DNA from: Acinetobacter colistiniresistens
Lineage (GTDB): Bacteria; Pseudomonadota; Gammaproteobacteria; Pseudomonadales; Moraxellaceae
Direction of reading: 5' to 3'
DNA: 64,000 nucleotides
NCBI RefSeq assembly: GCF_000413935.1
Contig: NZ_KE340380.1
Coordinates: 682,001 to 746,000, forward strand
Below the pieces are notes generated by a model that was not told the origin of the DNA, made no database searches, and saw nothing but the letters and a program-made list of their open reading frames with translations. Of the stretch, positions 1-10,664 are shown in pieces. Both the position numbers and the translations under genes were made by a program. Position 1 is the stretch's first letter, and each line of letters begins with the position of its first letter.

Positions 1-2298
1 CGATGAAGTTGGTATTTTACATTGCGTATCAAATACTTGTGCACCTTCAGCAAAAAGTACTGGTCGTACTTGACGAGCCCAATCGCCTTTAAATGGTAAA
101 GGAAGTGCCAATTCAGTACCAAATTGAACTAAGGCATTACCACCTACTTCTTCTGGATCTGGGTCATTTTGCCCAGTCTCACGGAAAATTACACTCGGAT
201 ACTTAGGCCCCAATGTGCTGTTGTCATAGCCACGTACTGAACCATAACCGCCCGCATAGAAGTTCTTGTAGAAAGGTAGATCATTACCATAACCTAACTT
301 ACCATAACCCCGCAGTACAAAGCCGCCCCAGAGTGATTTAAATGCTTGCGCATCATAAGTCAACTTCTGATAGTCAACATCACTGCCTGGTAAACCAATT
401 TCAAGACCAACACGATGTGACATACCCGATGTTGGGAAAATTGGACGATTCAATGTGTTATATGACCAACCTAAATTCAAGTTATAAGTTAAGAATGTAC
501 CTTCAAATGCATTCCCATAAGGAACGTCTTTACCAGGACTACAGGTAGAGTTTCCATCAGCATCTTTCACTAAATCTTCTGTTGGGCAATAACTACCATA
601 ACCTGTAGTCTTACCACCATTCGCCAATAAGTAGTCACGGATATAAGTCGAAACACTTGGACCGGTACGTACTTTGGTTTGATCAATACCCAAAGATGCA
701 CTTAGACTTTGATTTTCATCAATTGGATAACCAAAACTTACACTACCACCAATACTATCGGTGACGTAGTTGTTAACGTTATAGTCTTTGTTTAGCTTGG
801 TCTTACGATAGTAAACGTTATAACCACGGCTCACACCATCAATGGTGAAGTATGGATCAGTCACACTTAAGTTATAGTAATCTTGCGTTTCAGAACGTGA
901 TAAATCAATTGCTACACGATTACCCGTACCCATAAAGTTTGTCTGACTTAAACCAGCCTGGAAGGTTACACCACCATTTTGTGAATAACCTACGGCAAGT
1001 GTTGTCGTACCAGAATGTTGTTCTTCAACATTTACATTCAAATCCACTTCATCTGGTGAGTTTGGTACACGAACAGGTTTAACATCAACGGTTTTAAAGA
1101 AGCCCGTACGCTCTAAACGAACTTTAGAAAGGTCAATTTTCTCATTACTTGCTAATGCACCTTCCATTTGACGCATTTCACGACGTAATACTTCATCCGC
1201 AGTTTTACTATTCCCCGTGAAGTTAATACGACGAACGGTTACTTGCTGACCGGGGTTAATATAATAATTCAGGTTAACAATACCTGTTTGATTATTAATC
1301 TCAGGTACAACATTCACTTCTGCATAGTAATAGCCTGCATTACCATATTTACGTAAAAGAAGTTGCTTAACGGCATTCACTCTTTCTTGTGAATAGGTTT
1401 CGCCATCTTTATACAGTTTAAGTGCTGTTAACTCTTCTGGCTTATAGAGTGCATCACCAAGGAACTTTGTTTCGCCAAATTTAAACTGGCTACCTTCATC
1501 CACCGAAACCTCAATAAAGATATGTTTCTTATCTTCGCTGATGTTTAACTGAGAGTTGATGATATTAAAATTGATATAACCTTTGTTTAAATATAAGGCA
1601 CGTAAAGCTTCTAGACTTGCCGCCATTTTCTCACGCGCATAACGGTCATTACGCGTAACAATTGAAGCCCAGCCACTTTCTTTAACCGCAAAAGCTTGCT
1701 TGATATCGCTATCACTAAAGACGGTATTACCAATAATATTGATATCGAATACTTTCGCGGCTGTCCCTTCATTGAAGTTCAGCTTTAATTCAACGCGGTT
1801 ATTTGGACGTGCAACTGTTTCAACGGTTACATCTGCATCATAACGACCTTGCTGGGTATATTGTTGTTCTAGCTCAGTTTCAATCACCTGCAACGCAGAC
1901 TTTTTGAAAACTTCACCCTCAGCAATCCCCATCTTCTTTAAACCTTGTTCTAAGGCTTCTTTTGGAATGAGTTTATTGCCTTTGAACTCCAATTTAGAGA
2001 TAACTGGACGCTCAACAACTTTAAAGACTAATACATTATTTTCTTTAAAAGCTTTAATGTCATCAAATAAACCTGAAGCATATAAAGTGCGGATTGCCTC
2101 AGCAATCATTGGATCACTAACTCTATCGCCACTATTTATTGGTAACATAGAATAGATACTTGCAGGTGTTAAACGCACTAAGCCATCAATTCGTATATCT
2201 TGTGCAAGAAACTCATCTGCTGCGTATGCTTGTTGTACCACTGCCATCGCACTAACCAGTGCCAAAGGCATTAATAAATGTGTGTGACGCATGCCCAT
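1..2298 (-). CDS. bamA: Outer membrane protein assembly factor BamA, 3' end cut by window edge
   Basis: This is the central beta-barrel subunit of the BAM complex, which folds and inserts outer-membrane proteins. I translated it from the complement. It starts with a signal peptide ending near QQAYAAD, followed by POTRA repeats typical of the family (for example VFDINIIGNTVFSD and VRRINFTGNSKTADEV), then a 16-strand-type barrel. The barrel includes the substrate-loop motif YGSVRGYDNSTLG, which carries the conserved V-R-G-Y. About 766 codons are present and the last strands lie beyond base 1. I chose the ATG at 2298 because GGA lies six bases upstream; an in-frame ATG at 2292 is the alternative. 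It follows rseP with a 34-base gap, the usual order. Confidence 0.95.
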   Translation of the reverse strand, partial: MGMRHTHLLMPLALVSAMAVVQQAYAADEFLAQDIRIDGLVRLTPASIYSMLPINSGDRVSDPMIAEAIRTLYASGLFDDIKAFKENNVLVFKVVERPVISKLEFKGNKLIPKEALEQGLKKMGIAEGEVFKKSALQVIETELEQQYTQQGRYDADVTVETVARPNNRVELKLNFNEGTAAKVFDINIIGNTVFSDSDIKQAFAVKESGWASIVTRNDRYAREKMAASLEALRALYLNKGYINFNIINSQLNISEDKKHIFIEVSVDEGSQFKFGETKFLGDALYKPEELTALKLYKDGETYSQERVNAVKQLLLRKYGNAGYYYAEVNVVPEINNQTGIVNLNYYINPGQQVTVRRINFTGNSKTADEVLRREMRQMEGALASNEKIDLSKVRLERTGFFKTVDVKPVRVPNSPDEVDLNVNVEEQHSGTTTLAVGYSQNGGVTFQAGLSQTNFMGTGNRVAIDLSRSETQDYYNLSVTDPYFTIDGVSRGYNVYYRKTKLNKDYNVNNYVTDSIGGSVSFGYPIDENQSLSASLGIDQTKVRTGPSVSTYIRDYLLANGGKTTGYGSYCPTEDLVKDADGNSTCSPGKDVPYGNAFEGTFLTYNLNLGWSYNTLNRPIFPTSGMSHRVGLEIGLPGSDVDYQKLTYDAQAFKSLWGGFVLRGYGKLGYGNDLPFYKNFYAGGYGSVRGYDNSTLGPKYPSVIFRETGQNDPDPEEVGGNALVQFGTELALPLPFKGDWARQVRPVLFAEGAQVFDTQCKIPTSS

Positions 2299-2332
2299 AT
2301 ATTTTCCAGTAAGTTAAATTCCATTTGCGTTT

Positions 2333-3688
2333 TTATAAACGCATGAAGTCGTTAAATAAAGCCAAAAGCATCATGCTACCGAGCAGTACCATACCAACTT
2401 TTAGACCAAACATCTGTATTTGTTCAGAAACAGGTTTACCACGAATTGCTTCAATAAAGTAATACACTAAATGACCACCATCCAGCATTGGAATTGGCAG
2501 TAAATTCAGAATCCCCAAACTCACACTCATTAAAGCCATAAATGAGATAAACGTTTGCCATCCCATTTCTGCGCTTTGTCCCGCCACTTTCGCAATCGTG
2601 ATTGGACCAGAAAGATTATCTAAACCAATTAAACCACGCACCATTTTAATGATGGAGTTAAAAATCATACCTGAAAGCTGTGTTGTCTTCTCGAAAGCGA
2701 CACCAAGTGCTTCAACTGGTGAATATTGAATGGTTTGCTTATAGTCATTTGGAATCGTGATCTTGCCTGCATCGCTTTTCACACCAAGCATACCTGTGGT
2801 ATTGCCCATATTATCGCGTTGCCCTTGAGGCATCACCTGTAAATGCACAAGTTGACCTTGACGCATCACATCAATATTCAACAGCTTTTCTGGTGATTTT
2901 TGAACGACATCAACCACATCAAACCAATCTTTCATTGCAACATTATCAATTGCAACAATCTGGTCACCCGCTTTCATACCTTGACGGATTGCAGCCCCAT
3001 CCGCACTCAGTTCTTTGACTGTGGCTGGGATAACAGGACGGTAAGGCAAGAAACCCAACACATCTAAAGGAGATTGACTTTGATCTTTTAAGAACTCTTT
3101 GATCGGTAGGCTAAATTGCTTTTCTGCACCGGCACGATCAACAATAATTGAAACCTGTCCAGTCTCACCTACACGGTTAACCAAAGCATAATTCAGTTTT
3201 TCCCATGTAGAGGTCGCTTTACCATCGACCATCAACACTTTATCACCTACGTGCAAGTCCACTTGAGCTGCTGGCGTATTCGGCATGATTTTCCCGATAC
3301 GCGTATTCAGTTGCTCTTGTGCAGGTAAAAATAAAATCCAAAACAGGAACACAGCAAAAATCAGATTAATCAAAGGGCCCGCAGCAACAATTGCAATACG
3401 TTTCCATGGAGACTGGCGGTTAAACGCATAAGGTAAATCTTGCTCTGCAACATTTCCTTCACGTTCATCCAGCATCTTGACATAACCACCAAGTGGTAAA
3501 GCAGAAAGTTGATATTGGATGCCTGATTTCTTAGATTGCCATTTCAGTAAAGTTGGACCAAAACCGATCGAATAAACCAGAACTTTAACGCCTAATTTGC
3601 GTGCGACCCAATAATGACCAAATTCGTGAATTGCGATCAGAGGACCAAGCAATAAAATCGCTGCAACAATCATAAATAGTGCATTCAT
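2333..3688 (-). CDS. rseP: RIP zinc metalloprotease RseP
   Basis: An inner-membrane site-2 protease that cleaves anti-sigma factors and residual signal peptides within the membrane. The 451-residue protein shows the zinc motif HEFGH near residue 21 in the first membrane helix, and the third ligand in LDGGH near the C-terminus. Two PDZ domains lie between them (about residues 125-300, with GDKVLMVDGK and GDQIVAIDN). Length and topology match the family. The ribosome binding site AGGAGG lies inside the last codons of dxr, so the two genes are probably translationally coupled. Placement next to bamA fits a role in envelope maintenance. Confidence 0.95.
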   Translation of the reverse strand: MNALFMIVAAILLLGPLIAIHEFGHYWVARKLGVKVLVYSIGFGPTLLKWQSKKSGIQYQLSALPLGGYVKMLDEREGNVAEQDLPYAFNRQSPWKRIAIVAAGPLINLIFAVFLFWILFLPAQEQLNTRIGKIMPNTPAAQVDLHVGDKVLMVDGKATSTWEKLNYALVNRVGETGQVSIIVDRAGAEKQFSLPIKEFLKDQSQSPLDVLGFLPYRPVIPATVKELSADGAAIRQGMKAGDQIVAIDNVAMKDWFDVVDVVQKSPEKLLNIDVMRQGQLVHLQVMPQGQRDNMGNTTGMLGVKSDAGKITIPNDYKQTIQYSPVEALGVAFEKTTQLSGMIFNSIIKMVRGLIGLDNLSGPITIAKVAGQSAEMGWQTFISFMALMSVSLGILNLLPIPMLDGGHLVYYFIEAIRGKPVSEQIQMFGLKVGMVLLGSMMLLALFNDFMRL

Positions 3689-3693
3689 ACGAT

Positions 3694-4890
3694 TTAGCCT
3701 CCTATACCCACAATATACTTTTCTGCAATTTGTCTTGCGATCATATCAGTCTGTAAAATGATGTCTATGTTTTCTGCTTTAGCATTTTGTACAGTTTGCA
3801 AAGTATTTTCGACTACCTGAGCAATCTCAGTAAATCGAATCTGCTTCTGCAAAAATGCTGCAACAGCAATTTCATTTGCCGCATTTAAAATCGTTGGTGC
3901 CAAGCCACCTGCACGCATTGCCTGACGTGCTAGATCCAATGCAGGAAACTTAACAATATCAGGCGACTGAAAATTCAATTGAGCTGTCTCAAATAAATTC
4001 AATGCTGGGACATGTGTTGCCAGACGTTTTGGCCACGCCAATGCATGTGCAATTGGCGTACACATATCTGGATTACCCATTTGTGCCAAAGTTGATCCAT
4101 CCACATATTGCACCATGGAATGAATGATACTTTGCGGATGCACAACAACTGTAACAAAATGTTCTGATATTGAAAACAAATGACAAGCTTCGATCAATTC
4201 TAAGCCTTTATTCATTAATGTTGCAGAATCAACAGAGATTTTTTGCCCCATTGACCAGTTTGGATGTTTACATGCTTGTTGAGGAGTAACATCATGCAAC
4301 TGTTCCAATGAGTGATTCAGAAAAGGCCCACCCGATGCGGTCAGCAGAATCTGAGACACACCGAGTTGGGGCTGTCCTGTTCTTTCTGCATTTAAATAAT
4401 CGTGAGGTAAAGACTGAAAGATTGCATTATGCTCAGAGTCTACAGGTAACAATAGTGCATGATGATCACGTGCTGCCTGCATCATAATGTCACCAGACAT
4501 CACCAAGGCTTCTTTATTGGCAAGCAAAACACGTTTTCCTGCTTTTACTGCCGCCAAAGTTGGCAGTAAACCCGCAGCCCCAACAATTGCTGCCATAACA
4601 ATATCGACATCAGCATGTTCAGCAACTGCAATTAAGCCCGATTCATCCGTTAAAATTTCAATCTGTTTTAGATTTTCTTGATTGAATTTCTGCTGTAACT
4701 CAAATGCTTTATCATTCGGCACAACCACAATTTTTGGATGATATTTTTTACAAATTTCTAAAAGTTCATCTAAACGACTATATGCAGAAACTGCAAATAC
4801 AGTGTATTGGTCTGGGTGTTGTTCCAATACTTTTAAAGTACTTTGTCCAATTGAACCCGTAACACCCAATATACAAACAGCTTGAGTCAT
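3694..4890 (-). CDS. dxr: 1-deoxy-D-xylulose 5-phosphate reductoisomerase
   Basis: Catalyses the committed step of the MEP isoprenoid pathway, converting DXP to 2-C-methyl-D-erythritol 4-phosphate with NADPH. The 398-residue protein has the N-terminal dinucleotide-binding loop GVTGSIGQSTLKVL, the metal-binding VDSEHNAIFQ segment near residue 150, and a substrate-loop region with SGGPF. Its ATG follows directly after the cdsA stop codon without a spacer, so co-translation is likely. With uppS in the same block and ispF at 14623 it supplies the C55 isoprenoid carrier for wall and envelope synthesis. Confidence 0.95.
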   Translation of the reverse strand: MTQAVCILGVTGSIGQSTLKVLEQHPDQYTVFAVSAYSRLDELLEICKKYHPKIVVVPNDKAFELQQKFNQENLKQIEILTDESGLIAVAEHADVDIVMAAIVGAAGLLPTLAAVKAGKRVLLANKEALVMSGDIMMQAARDHHALLLPVDSEHNAIFQSLPHDYLNAERTGQPQLGVSQILLTASGGPFLNHSLEQLHDVTPQQACKHPNWSMGQKISVDSATLMNKGLELIEACHLFSISEHFVTVVVHPQSIIHSMVQYVDGSTLAQMGNPDMCTPIAHALAWPKRLATHVPALNLFETAQLNFQSPDIVKFPALDLARQAMRAGGLAPTILNAANEIAVAAFLQKQIRFTEIAQVVENTLQTVQNAKAENIDIILQTDMIARQIAEKYIVGIGG

Positions 4891-5715
4891 TTAAAGATCT
4901 ACACCAATAAGTTTTAATATATACATACCCGTTGCAAAAATCGGTGCTGCAGCAAGTAACGAATCAATACGATCCAACACACCGCCATGCCCAGGAAGAA
5001 CCCGACCTGAATCTTTAATTCCTGCACGACGTTTAATCATTGATTCAAACAAATCGCCCAACACCGAAGCAAACACAGTAACAATTGATAGAATTAAGAA
5101 CAGAATAAGCTGCACAACTGTTAAATTTAAGTAGGAATATTGCACAACCAACATAATCAGTACAGTTGTAGCGATACCACCATAAAGACCTTCAACAGAT
5201 TTGTTTGGACTCACAAAGGGTGCAAGTTTTTTCTTACCAAATTTACGACCTACGAAGTATGCACCACTATCTGCCCCCCAAACCAACAGGAACAAATACA
5301 TCAACCACCACGGCGAACTATGCCAGACTGCATAGAGAGCTGTAACCGCGGCAGAAATCAGAATAAATCCAACGATATATAAGGATGCATTGTACCAGCT
5401 ATCCGATTCAGGAAAGTTCTTAACCCAATAGATACTGCCCAACCATGTGAGAATAGATGCAGCCCACAATAAGAGTGCTACATCATCAAAAAATAATGCC
5501 AGTGTGGATACCGCTGCAACGCATCCTCCATAGATCCAAGCCTTAGGTTTTGACACCGGTGCAGCTGTTCGAGGCATAAGCTTAAACCACTCATAACCTG
5601 CAACCCCTGCGGCTAAAATCATCAGTATAAACATTGGATAATGTGATTGCGTTGCAAACATGCAACTTAAAACAACAGCAACTAACACCAATGCGGTAAT
5701 AATCCGCTCTAACAT
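4891..5715 (-). CDS. cdsA: Phosphatidate cytidylyltransferase
   Basis: Makes CDP-diacylglycerol from phosphatidic acid and CTP, the branch point for bacterial phospholipids. The 274-residue protein is strongly hydrophobic with about eight membrane segments. The C-terminal family signature is present as KDSGRVLPGHGGVLDRIDS. It is packed between uppS (2-base gap) and dxr (no gap), the standard arrangement for this envelope operon. Confidence 0.94.
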   Translation of the reverse strand: MLERIITALVLVAVVLSCMFATQSHYPMFILMILAAGVAGYEWFKLMPRTAAPVSKPKAWIYGGCVAAVSTLALFFDDVALLLWAASILTWLGSIYWVKNFPESDSWYNASLYIVGFILISAAVTALYAVWHSSPWWLMYLFLLVWGADSGAYFVGRKFGKKKLAPFVSPNKSVEGLYGGIATTVLIMLVVQYSYLNLTVVQLILFLILSIVTVFASVLGDLFESMIKRRAGIKDSGRVLPGHGGVLDRIDSLLAAAPIFATGMYILKLIGVDL

Positions 5716-5717
5716 TA

Positions 5718-6467
5718 TTAATTCTCTATTTTCGCTTGTTGAATCTGTTCTGAGGTTTTACCAAAGCGTCTTTCACGTCCTGAAAAAACACGAAATGCGT
5801 GATCTAACTCTTCTATTGTAAACTCTGGCCACAACGTATCGGTAAAATACAATTCCGCATACGCAGCTTGCCACAACAAGAAGTTAGACAAACGGTAATC
5901 TCCGCCCGTGCGAATTAACAAATCAACAGCAGGTAGATCATTTAGACTGACATATTTATCAAATAAATCAACATTTATCTGATCTGCTTGAACTTTTCCA
6001 GCAAGTGCATCTTGAGCAATAAGTTTTGCAGCCTGTGCCATATCCCACATTCCCCCATAGCTAATTGCAATGGTTAGCGTCATGGAATCAAAAGCTGCCG
6101 TTTTTTGCTCTGCATATTGCATGAGATCACGCAGCTCACTCGATAATCGGGCACGATCACCAATAAAACGTAAGGAGATATTGAACATTTCCATACGGGG
6201 TAATTGCTCATGAATTGTCTCTTCCAACAACTTCATTAGCAAATCAACCTCGTATTGTGGCCGATTCCAGTTCTCGCTTGAAAATGCAAAAACAGTTAAA
6301 GCACGAACACCCTCTTTTTTGCAATGTTCAACAATAGGATCTAAGACATTTTTACCTTCCCGATGCCCATCGCCTTTTTGCATTTGCTTTTTTTTAGCAA
6401 AACGATTGTTGCCATCCATAATGATGGCAACATGTTGAGGAAGAAGCGATTCTTCTTGCAAGGTCAT
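5718..6467 (-). CDS. uppS: Undecaprenyl diphosphate synthase
   Basis: A cis-prenyltransferase that builds C55-PP, the lipid carrier for peptidoglycan and O-antigen. At 249 residues it has the usual length. The catalytic-loop motif appears as IIMDGNNRFAKKK, where many relatives have GNGRW, followed by conserved FAFSSENW and, near the end, TGGDYRLSNFLLWQ. It lies 7 bases after frr and 2 bases before cdsA. The gene is also called ispU. Confidence 0.95.
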   Translation of the reverse strand: MTLQEESLLPQHVAIIMDGNNRFAKKKQMQKGDGHREGKNVLDPIVEHCKKEGVRALTVFAFSSENWNRPQYEVDLLMKLLEETIHEQLPRMEMFNISLRFIGDRARLSSELRDLMQYAEQKTAAFDSMTLTIAISYGGMWDMAQAAKLIAQDALAGKVQADQINVDLFDKYVSLNDLPAVDLLIRTGGDYRLSNFLLWQAAYAELYFTDTLWPEFTIEELDHAFRVFSGRERRFGKTSEQIQQAKIEN

Positions 6468-6474
6468 AATAGAA

Positions 6475-7029
6475 TCAGACCTTCATCAATTCTGCTTCTT
6501 TCGCTGCAAGACGCTTATCAACCTCTGCAACATATTTATCAGTAATTTTCTGAATATCATCCGATGCACGGCGATCATCATCTTCAGAAATTTCTTTTTC
6601 TTTCAATAAGGCTTTGAGATCACCTAATACATCGCGACGAATATTACGAATCGCAACTTTGGCATTTTCAGCTTCAGCACGCGCAACTTTTTGCATATCA
6701 CGGCGAGTTTCTTCTGTTAATGCAGCCATTGGTACACGGATTGCATCAGCAGTAATAGGATTCAAACCCAAACCTGCTTCACGAATCGCTTTATCAATTG
6801 CAGCGACCATCGAGCGTTCAAATGGTTGAACCAACAGCGTACGAGAATCTTCAAGTCCAATATTTGCCACTTGATTCAATGGAACGTCAGAGCCGTAGTA
6901 AGAAACCATTACACCATTTAAAATAGATGGGTGCGCACGACCTGTACGAACTTTGGCAAAGCCTAACTCTAACGAGTCAAGTGACTTCTGCATACGCTGT
7001 TCGCTATCTTGTTTGAGATCGTTAATCAT
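6475..7029 (-). CDS. frr: Ribosome recycling factor
   Basis: Splits post-termination ribosomes together with EF-G. The 184-residue protein has the typical three-helix bundle composition, starting [20 protein letters not shown], with [10 protein letters not shown] and the C-terminal [24 protein letters not shown]. The 74-base gap back to pyrH holds a weak hairpin, GAGC with a six-base loop and GCTC followed by TTTAT on the minus strand, so some attenuation after pyrH is possible but not established. Confidence 0.96.
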   Translation of the reverse strand: MINDLKQDSEQRMQKSLDSLELGFAKVRTGRAHPSILNGVMVSYYGSDVPLNQVANIGLEDSRTLLVQPFERSMVAAIDKAIREAGLGLNPITADAIRVPMAALTEETRRDMQKVARAEAENAKVAIRNIRRDVLGDLKALLKEKEISEDDDRRASDDIQKITDKYVAEVDKRLAAKEAELMKV

Positions 7030-7103
7030 ATGATCTTCCTTACTTATTCATTAGGTATTACAAAATATTTAATTAGTATAAAGAGCTTTATGGCTCACGT
7101 ACA

Positions 7104-7832
7104 TTAATTCGTAACGTGAGTACCCTCTTTTTCGCCCATTACAACAGAAAGTAATGCACCAGATTTGTTCATATCAAAAACTTGCAATGGCACATTATGG
7201 TCTCGGCATAAACAAATTGCCGTCAGATCCATCACACCAAGCTTTTCATCCAGCACTTGATCGAAAGTTAAATTGTCATATTTAACTGCATCATCATATT
7301 TGCTTGGATCTTTGTTATAAACACCATCCACTTTGGTCGCTTTCAAGATCAAGTTTGCCTCAATTTCGATACCACGTAAGCAAGCTGCTGTATCTGTGGT
7401 AAAGAATGGATTACCTGTACCGGCAACAAATACGCAGACTTCGCCTTGACTTAGATGACGAATTGCATCACGGCTTGAATATGGTTCAACCACCGTACCA
7501 ATTGATAATGCAGACATCAAACGAGTTCTAATATTACGACGTACCAATGCATCACGCATTGCCAAACCATTCATTACCGTCGCCAACATACCCATTTGGT
7601 CACCCGTTACACGACCAACCAGACCATCTTTCTGTAACTGGCTACCACGGTATAAGTTACCACCACCAACAACGATACCCACTTGCACGCCTAAACCGAC
7701 CAAGTGTGCAATTGAAAGTGACATCTGATCCAACACTTGGGCATCAATACCCATATCTTTATTACCCGCTAAAGCTTCACCCGAAAGCTTTAGCAAAATT
7801 CGTGCATAACGTGGATTTTTAGACGCTGACAT
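7104..7832 (-). CDS. pyrH: UMP kinase
   Basis: Phosphorylates UMP to UDP in pyrimidine metabolism; bacterial enzymes are hexameric and regulated by GTP and UTP. The 242-residue protein has the amino-acid-kinase fold signatures: LLKLSGEAL at the N-terminus, [25 protein letters not shown], and the uridine site near [10 protein letters not shown] good ribosome binding site (GGAG) precedes the ATG. A perfect 7-base inverted repeat, CTCACGT with ACGTGAG, spans the stop-codon region at about 7095-7121. Confidence 0.95.
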   Translation of the reverse strand: MSASKNPRYARILLKLSGEALAGNKDMGIDAQVLDQMSLSIAHLVGLGVQVGIVVGGGNLYRGSQLQKDGLVGRVTGDQMGMLATVMNGLAMRDALVRRNIRTRLMSALSIGTVVEPYSSRDAIRHLSQGEVCVFVAGTGNPFFTTDTAACLRGIEIEANLILKATKVDGVYNKDPSKYDDAVKYDNLTFDQVLDEKLGVMDLTAICLCRDHNVPLQVFDMNKSGALLSVVMGEKEGTHVTN

Positions 7833-7882
7833 ACCTTTACTCCAAACCGACCAATCTCAAATTTCTTAAATTTAATTCAACA

Positions 7883-9226
7883 TCAAGCAGATTTAATCTG
7901 AATTAACTTTGCAAATAAATCGTATTCATCTGCATCGGTAATTTCGACTTCAAGCAGATCACCTGCTTTAATCACACTCTTATCAATATCTTCAACAAAA
8001 ACATTGCCATCAATTTCTGGTGCATCTGCATATGAACGTGCAACTGCAACAGGGAATTCATCTTCCAAGCCATCCACAAGCACTGTCATTTTCTGACCAA
8101 TACGCTTTTGTAATTTTGCCGCAGAAATCGCCTGTTGAACTTCCATGAAACGTTCATAGCGATCTTGCTTAATTTCTTCTGGTACATGATCAGGTAGATC
8201 ATTTGCGGTTGCACCTTCTACAGGCGAATACGTAAAGCACCCCACTCGATCAAGCTGAGCTTCTTTCAACCATTCCAACAAAATCTGGAAGTCTTCTTCT
8301 GTTTCCCCTGGGAACCCTACAACAAATGTTGAACGAATCACCAATTCAGGGCATTTTTCACGCCACAATTTAAGGCGTTCCAATGTGTTTTCACTATGAG
8401 CTGGTCGCTTCATCAACTTAAGGATGCGCGGACTGGCGTGCTGAAAAGGAATATCTAAATACGGAAGGATTTTACCTTGCGCCATCAAGTCAATGGCAGC
8501 ATCTACGTGTGGATATGGATAAACATAATGTAAACGCACCCAGATACCGAGCTGACCAAGGGCTTCACACATGTCATAGAACTTGGTTTTGACTGGCTGG
8601 CCATTCCAGAAGTCCAACTTATACTTGGTATCCACACCATAAGCAGAAGTATCTTGAGAAATCACCAAGACTTCTTTTACACCAGCGCGTTTAAGTGCAG
8701 CCGCCTCATCCAATACTTTACCTACAGGACGAGAGACTAAGTCTCCACGCATGCTTGGGATAATGCAGAATGTACAGCGGTGGTTACAGCCTTCTGATAT
8801 TTTCAAATAGGCATAATGCTTTGGTGTTAAACGAACACCTTGCTCTGGTACTAAATCAATAAATGGGTTGTGTTTTGGTGGTGCAGGTACATATTCGTGT
8901 ACTGCTTCCATCACATCTTGATAGGCTGCCGCCCCTGTTACTTTAAGTACATTGGGGTGCATTTGGCGAATTTTGTCTTCGTCTTTACCTAAGCAACCTG
9001 TAACGATCACTCGTCCATTTTCGCTCATGGCTTCGCCAATGGCATCTAAAGACTCTTGCACTGCAGATTCAATAAAACCACAGGTGTTAACAACAACCAA
9101 ATCTGCACCGTCATAATCTGATGCAACTTGATAACCTTCAGTCTTTAACTGAGTTAAAATTCGTTCAGAATCTACCAATGCCTTAGGACAACCTAAAGAT
9201 ACAAAACCGACTTTGGGGGTCTTCAT
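7883..9226 (-). CDS. rimO: Ribosomal protein S12 methylthiotransferase RimO
   Basis: A radical-SAM enzyme that methylthiolates Asp88 of ribosomal protein S12. From N- to C-terminus it shows the MTTase domain ([20 protein letters not shown] with the first cluster cysteine), the radical-SAM motif CNHRCTFC, and a C-terminal TRAM domain. I use the ATG at 9226 (447 residues), which has GGAG nine bases upstream and the family N-terminus. An open frame runs 32 codons further upstream, but that extension has no family character. Confidence 0.93.
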   Translation of the reverse strand: MKTPKVGFVSLGCPKALVDSERILTQLKTEGYQVASDYDGADLVVVNTCGFIESAVQESLDAIGEAMSENGRVIVTGCLGKDEDKIRQMHPNVLKVTGAAAYQDVMEAVHEYVPAPPKHNPFIDLVPEQGVRLTPKHYAYLKISEGCNHRCTFCIIPSMRGDLVSRPVGKVLDEAAALKRAGVKEVLVISQDTSAYGVDTKYKLDFWNGQPVKTKFYDMCEALGQLGIWVRLHYVYPYPHVDAAIDLMAQGKILPYLDIPFQHASPRILKLMKRPAHSENTLERLKLWREKCPELVIRSTFVVGFPGETEEDFQILLEWLKEAQLDRVGCFTYSPVEGATANDLPDHVPEEIKQDRYERFMEVQQAISAAKLQKRIGQKMTVLVDGLEDEFPVAVARSYADAPEIDGNVFVEDIDKSVIKAGDLLEVEITDADEYDLFAKLIQIKSA

Positions 9227-9459
9227 GAATCTGCGCTCCACTTGAATCGGCGTATTGTATGACTTTTCTTTGTCTACGCATAGCAGCAAAGCCATCTCTT
9301 TGTGTAATGCACCAAAATACAACCAAAAATTTAAATAAAAACCAACAACGCACCAATTTGGAACATAATAAAATATTGAAATATGCAGATGTATGTGAAA
9401 AATACCGTATAAATCGATGTTTCCAGAATTAAGTGCTTGAAATTTAGTTAATACAAAGT

Positions 9460-9476
9460 TGGCTTGTATTTTGCAT
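9460..9476 (+). promoter_or_regulatory. Sigma54-like (-24/-12) promoter candidate for glnLG
   Basis: The sequence TTGGCTTGTATTTTGCAT places GG at 9461-9462 and GC at 9473-9474, the 12-base spacing RpoN needs. The -24 half reads TGGCTT instead of TGGCAC and the -12 half TTGCA is consensus. It would start transcription about 70 bases before glnL. The rest of the gap from 9227 to 9554 is AT-rich and shows no gene. Moderate confidence, because the -24 element is only partly matched. Confidence 0.4.
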
Positions 9477-9554
9477 AAAGTACATTTTAGAAGTTAATGG
9501 CTCTTCATTAAAATTTATATTTATTGCGCCATTTTAAAACAGGACGATTCACAA

Positions 9555-10664
9555 ATGGATCAACAGAACCCTATCGACTATCGACTCTTAGTAGATAATC
9601 TGACAACTGCCATATTATTGGTCGATAGTAAGCTTAATATTTTTTATTTAAATTCTGCTTGTGAAGCATTATTTGATATCAGCTTGCTGCGCGCTTCGGG
9701 TCAGCCTGTATTAAATTTACTACATGCGCATGATGATGCGTTCAATACACATGAAGCCTTATTAAACACATTAGAAAGTGGGCAACATTATACCCGTCGT
9801 GAAGCGGTGATTAATGTAAATTTCAAACCCATTCATGTTGACTACACCGCCTCTCAACTCAATGCAGGTAAAAGCTATCACCCTTTGTTGCTGATTGAAC
9901 TCAATCCGATCGATCGGATGTTAAAAATTTCAAAAGAAGAAAATTTGGTTCAACAGCATCAAGTTGCACGACAACTGGTTCGCGGTGTGGCACATGAAAT
10001 CAAAAATCCGTTAGCGGGTATTCGTGGCGCAACTCAATTACTGGCACGTAGTTTGGGTGATGATAGCTATCGTGAGTTTACCGACATCATCATTAGTGAA
10101 GTTGATCGACTCACCAATTTAGCGGATACCATGCTTGGTTCCCGTCAACTTCCTAGTTACGAGCTTGTCAATGTGCATGAACCTTTGGAGCGTGTTCGCT
10201 CACTGATTGCCAACCAGACCAAGAAAAAAATCAAGATTACCCGTGATTATGACCTGTCGTTACCCGATGTGATGGCAGATCGTGATCAGCTGATTCAAGT
10301 CATGCTTAACATCAGCGTCAATGCAGTACAAGCCATGACAGAAAATAAAGACTTTTTTATCGAGTCAGAACCAGAACTGGCTTTAAGAACACGTATTCAG
10401 CGTCTCGTCACCATTAATGGCGTGTTAAATCGCTCAGCCGTTCGTATTGATATCGAAGACAATGGCCCCGGTGTCCCTGAAAGCATTCTTGAATCTGTTT
10501 TTTATCCCCTAGTTACAGGGCGAGCTAAAGGCACAGGACTTGGCCTCAGTATTGCTCAAAATATTATGCATCAACATAACGGAATGATTGAGTGTCAATC
10601 AGTTCCAGGAAAAACCGTATTTAGCCTATATCTACCTTGGGAGTTAAACCATGTCACGAAATAA
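9555..10664 (+). CDS. glnL: Nitrogen regulation sensor histidine kinase NtrB (GlnL)
   Basis: Kinase and phosphatase for NtrC; in the family its balance is set by PII, which reports glutamine status. The 369-residue cytoplasmic protein has an N-terminal PAS domain (about residues 10-120), the H-box VAHEIKNPLAGIRGATQLLA near residue 150 with the phospho-accepting His, the N-box NISVNAVQAM and G-boxes DNGPGVP and GTGLGLSI. No membrane segment is visible. AGGA lies upstream of the start. Its last 14 bases overlap glnG. Confidence 0.94.
   Translation: MDQQNPIDYRLLVDNLTTAILLVDSKLNIFYLNSACEALFDISLLRASGQPVLNLLHAHDDAFNTHEALLNTLESGQHYTRREAVINVNFKPIHVDYTASQLNAGKSYHPLLLIELNPIDRMLKISKEENLVQQHQVARQLVRGVAHEIKNPLAGIRGATQLLARSLGDDSYREFTDIIISEVDRLTNLADTMLGSRQLPSYELVNVHEPLERVRSLIANQTKKKIKITRDYDLSLPDVMADRDQLIQVMLNISVNAVQAMTENKDFFIESEPELALRTRIQRLVTINGVLNRSAVRIDIEDNGPGVPESILESVFYPLVTGRAKGTGLGLSIAQNIMHQHNGMIECQSVPGKTVFSLYLPWELNHVTK

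Noticed and set aside
7095..7121. Terminator at the end of pyrH
   Set aside because: The 7-base stem spans the stop codon and has a 13-base loop and no T-run, so it is only mentioned with pyrH.
9227..9322. Longer RimO N-terminus
   Set aside because: Family N-terminus and GGAG support the ATG at 9226.
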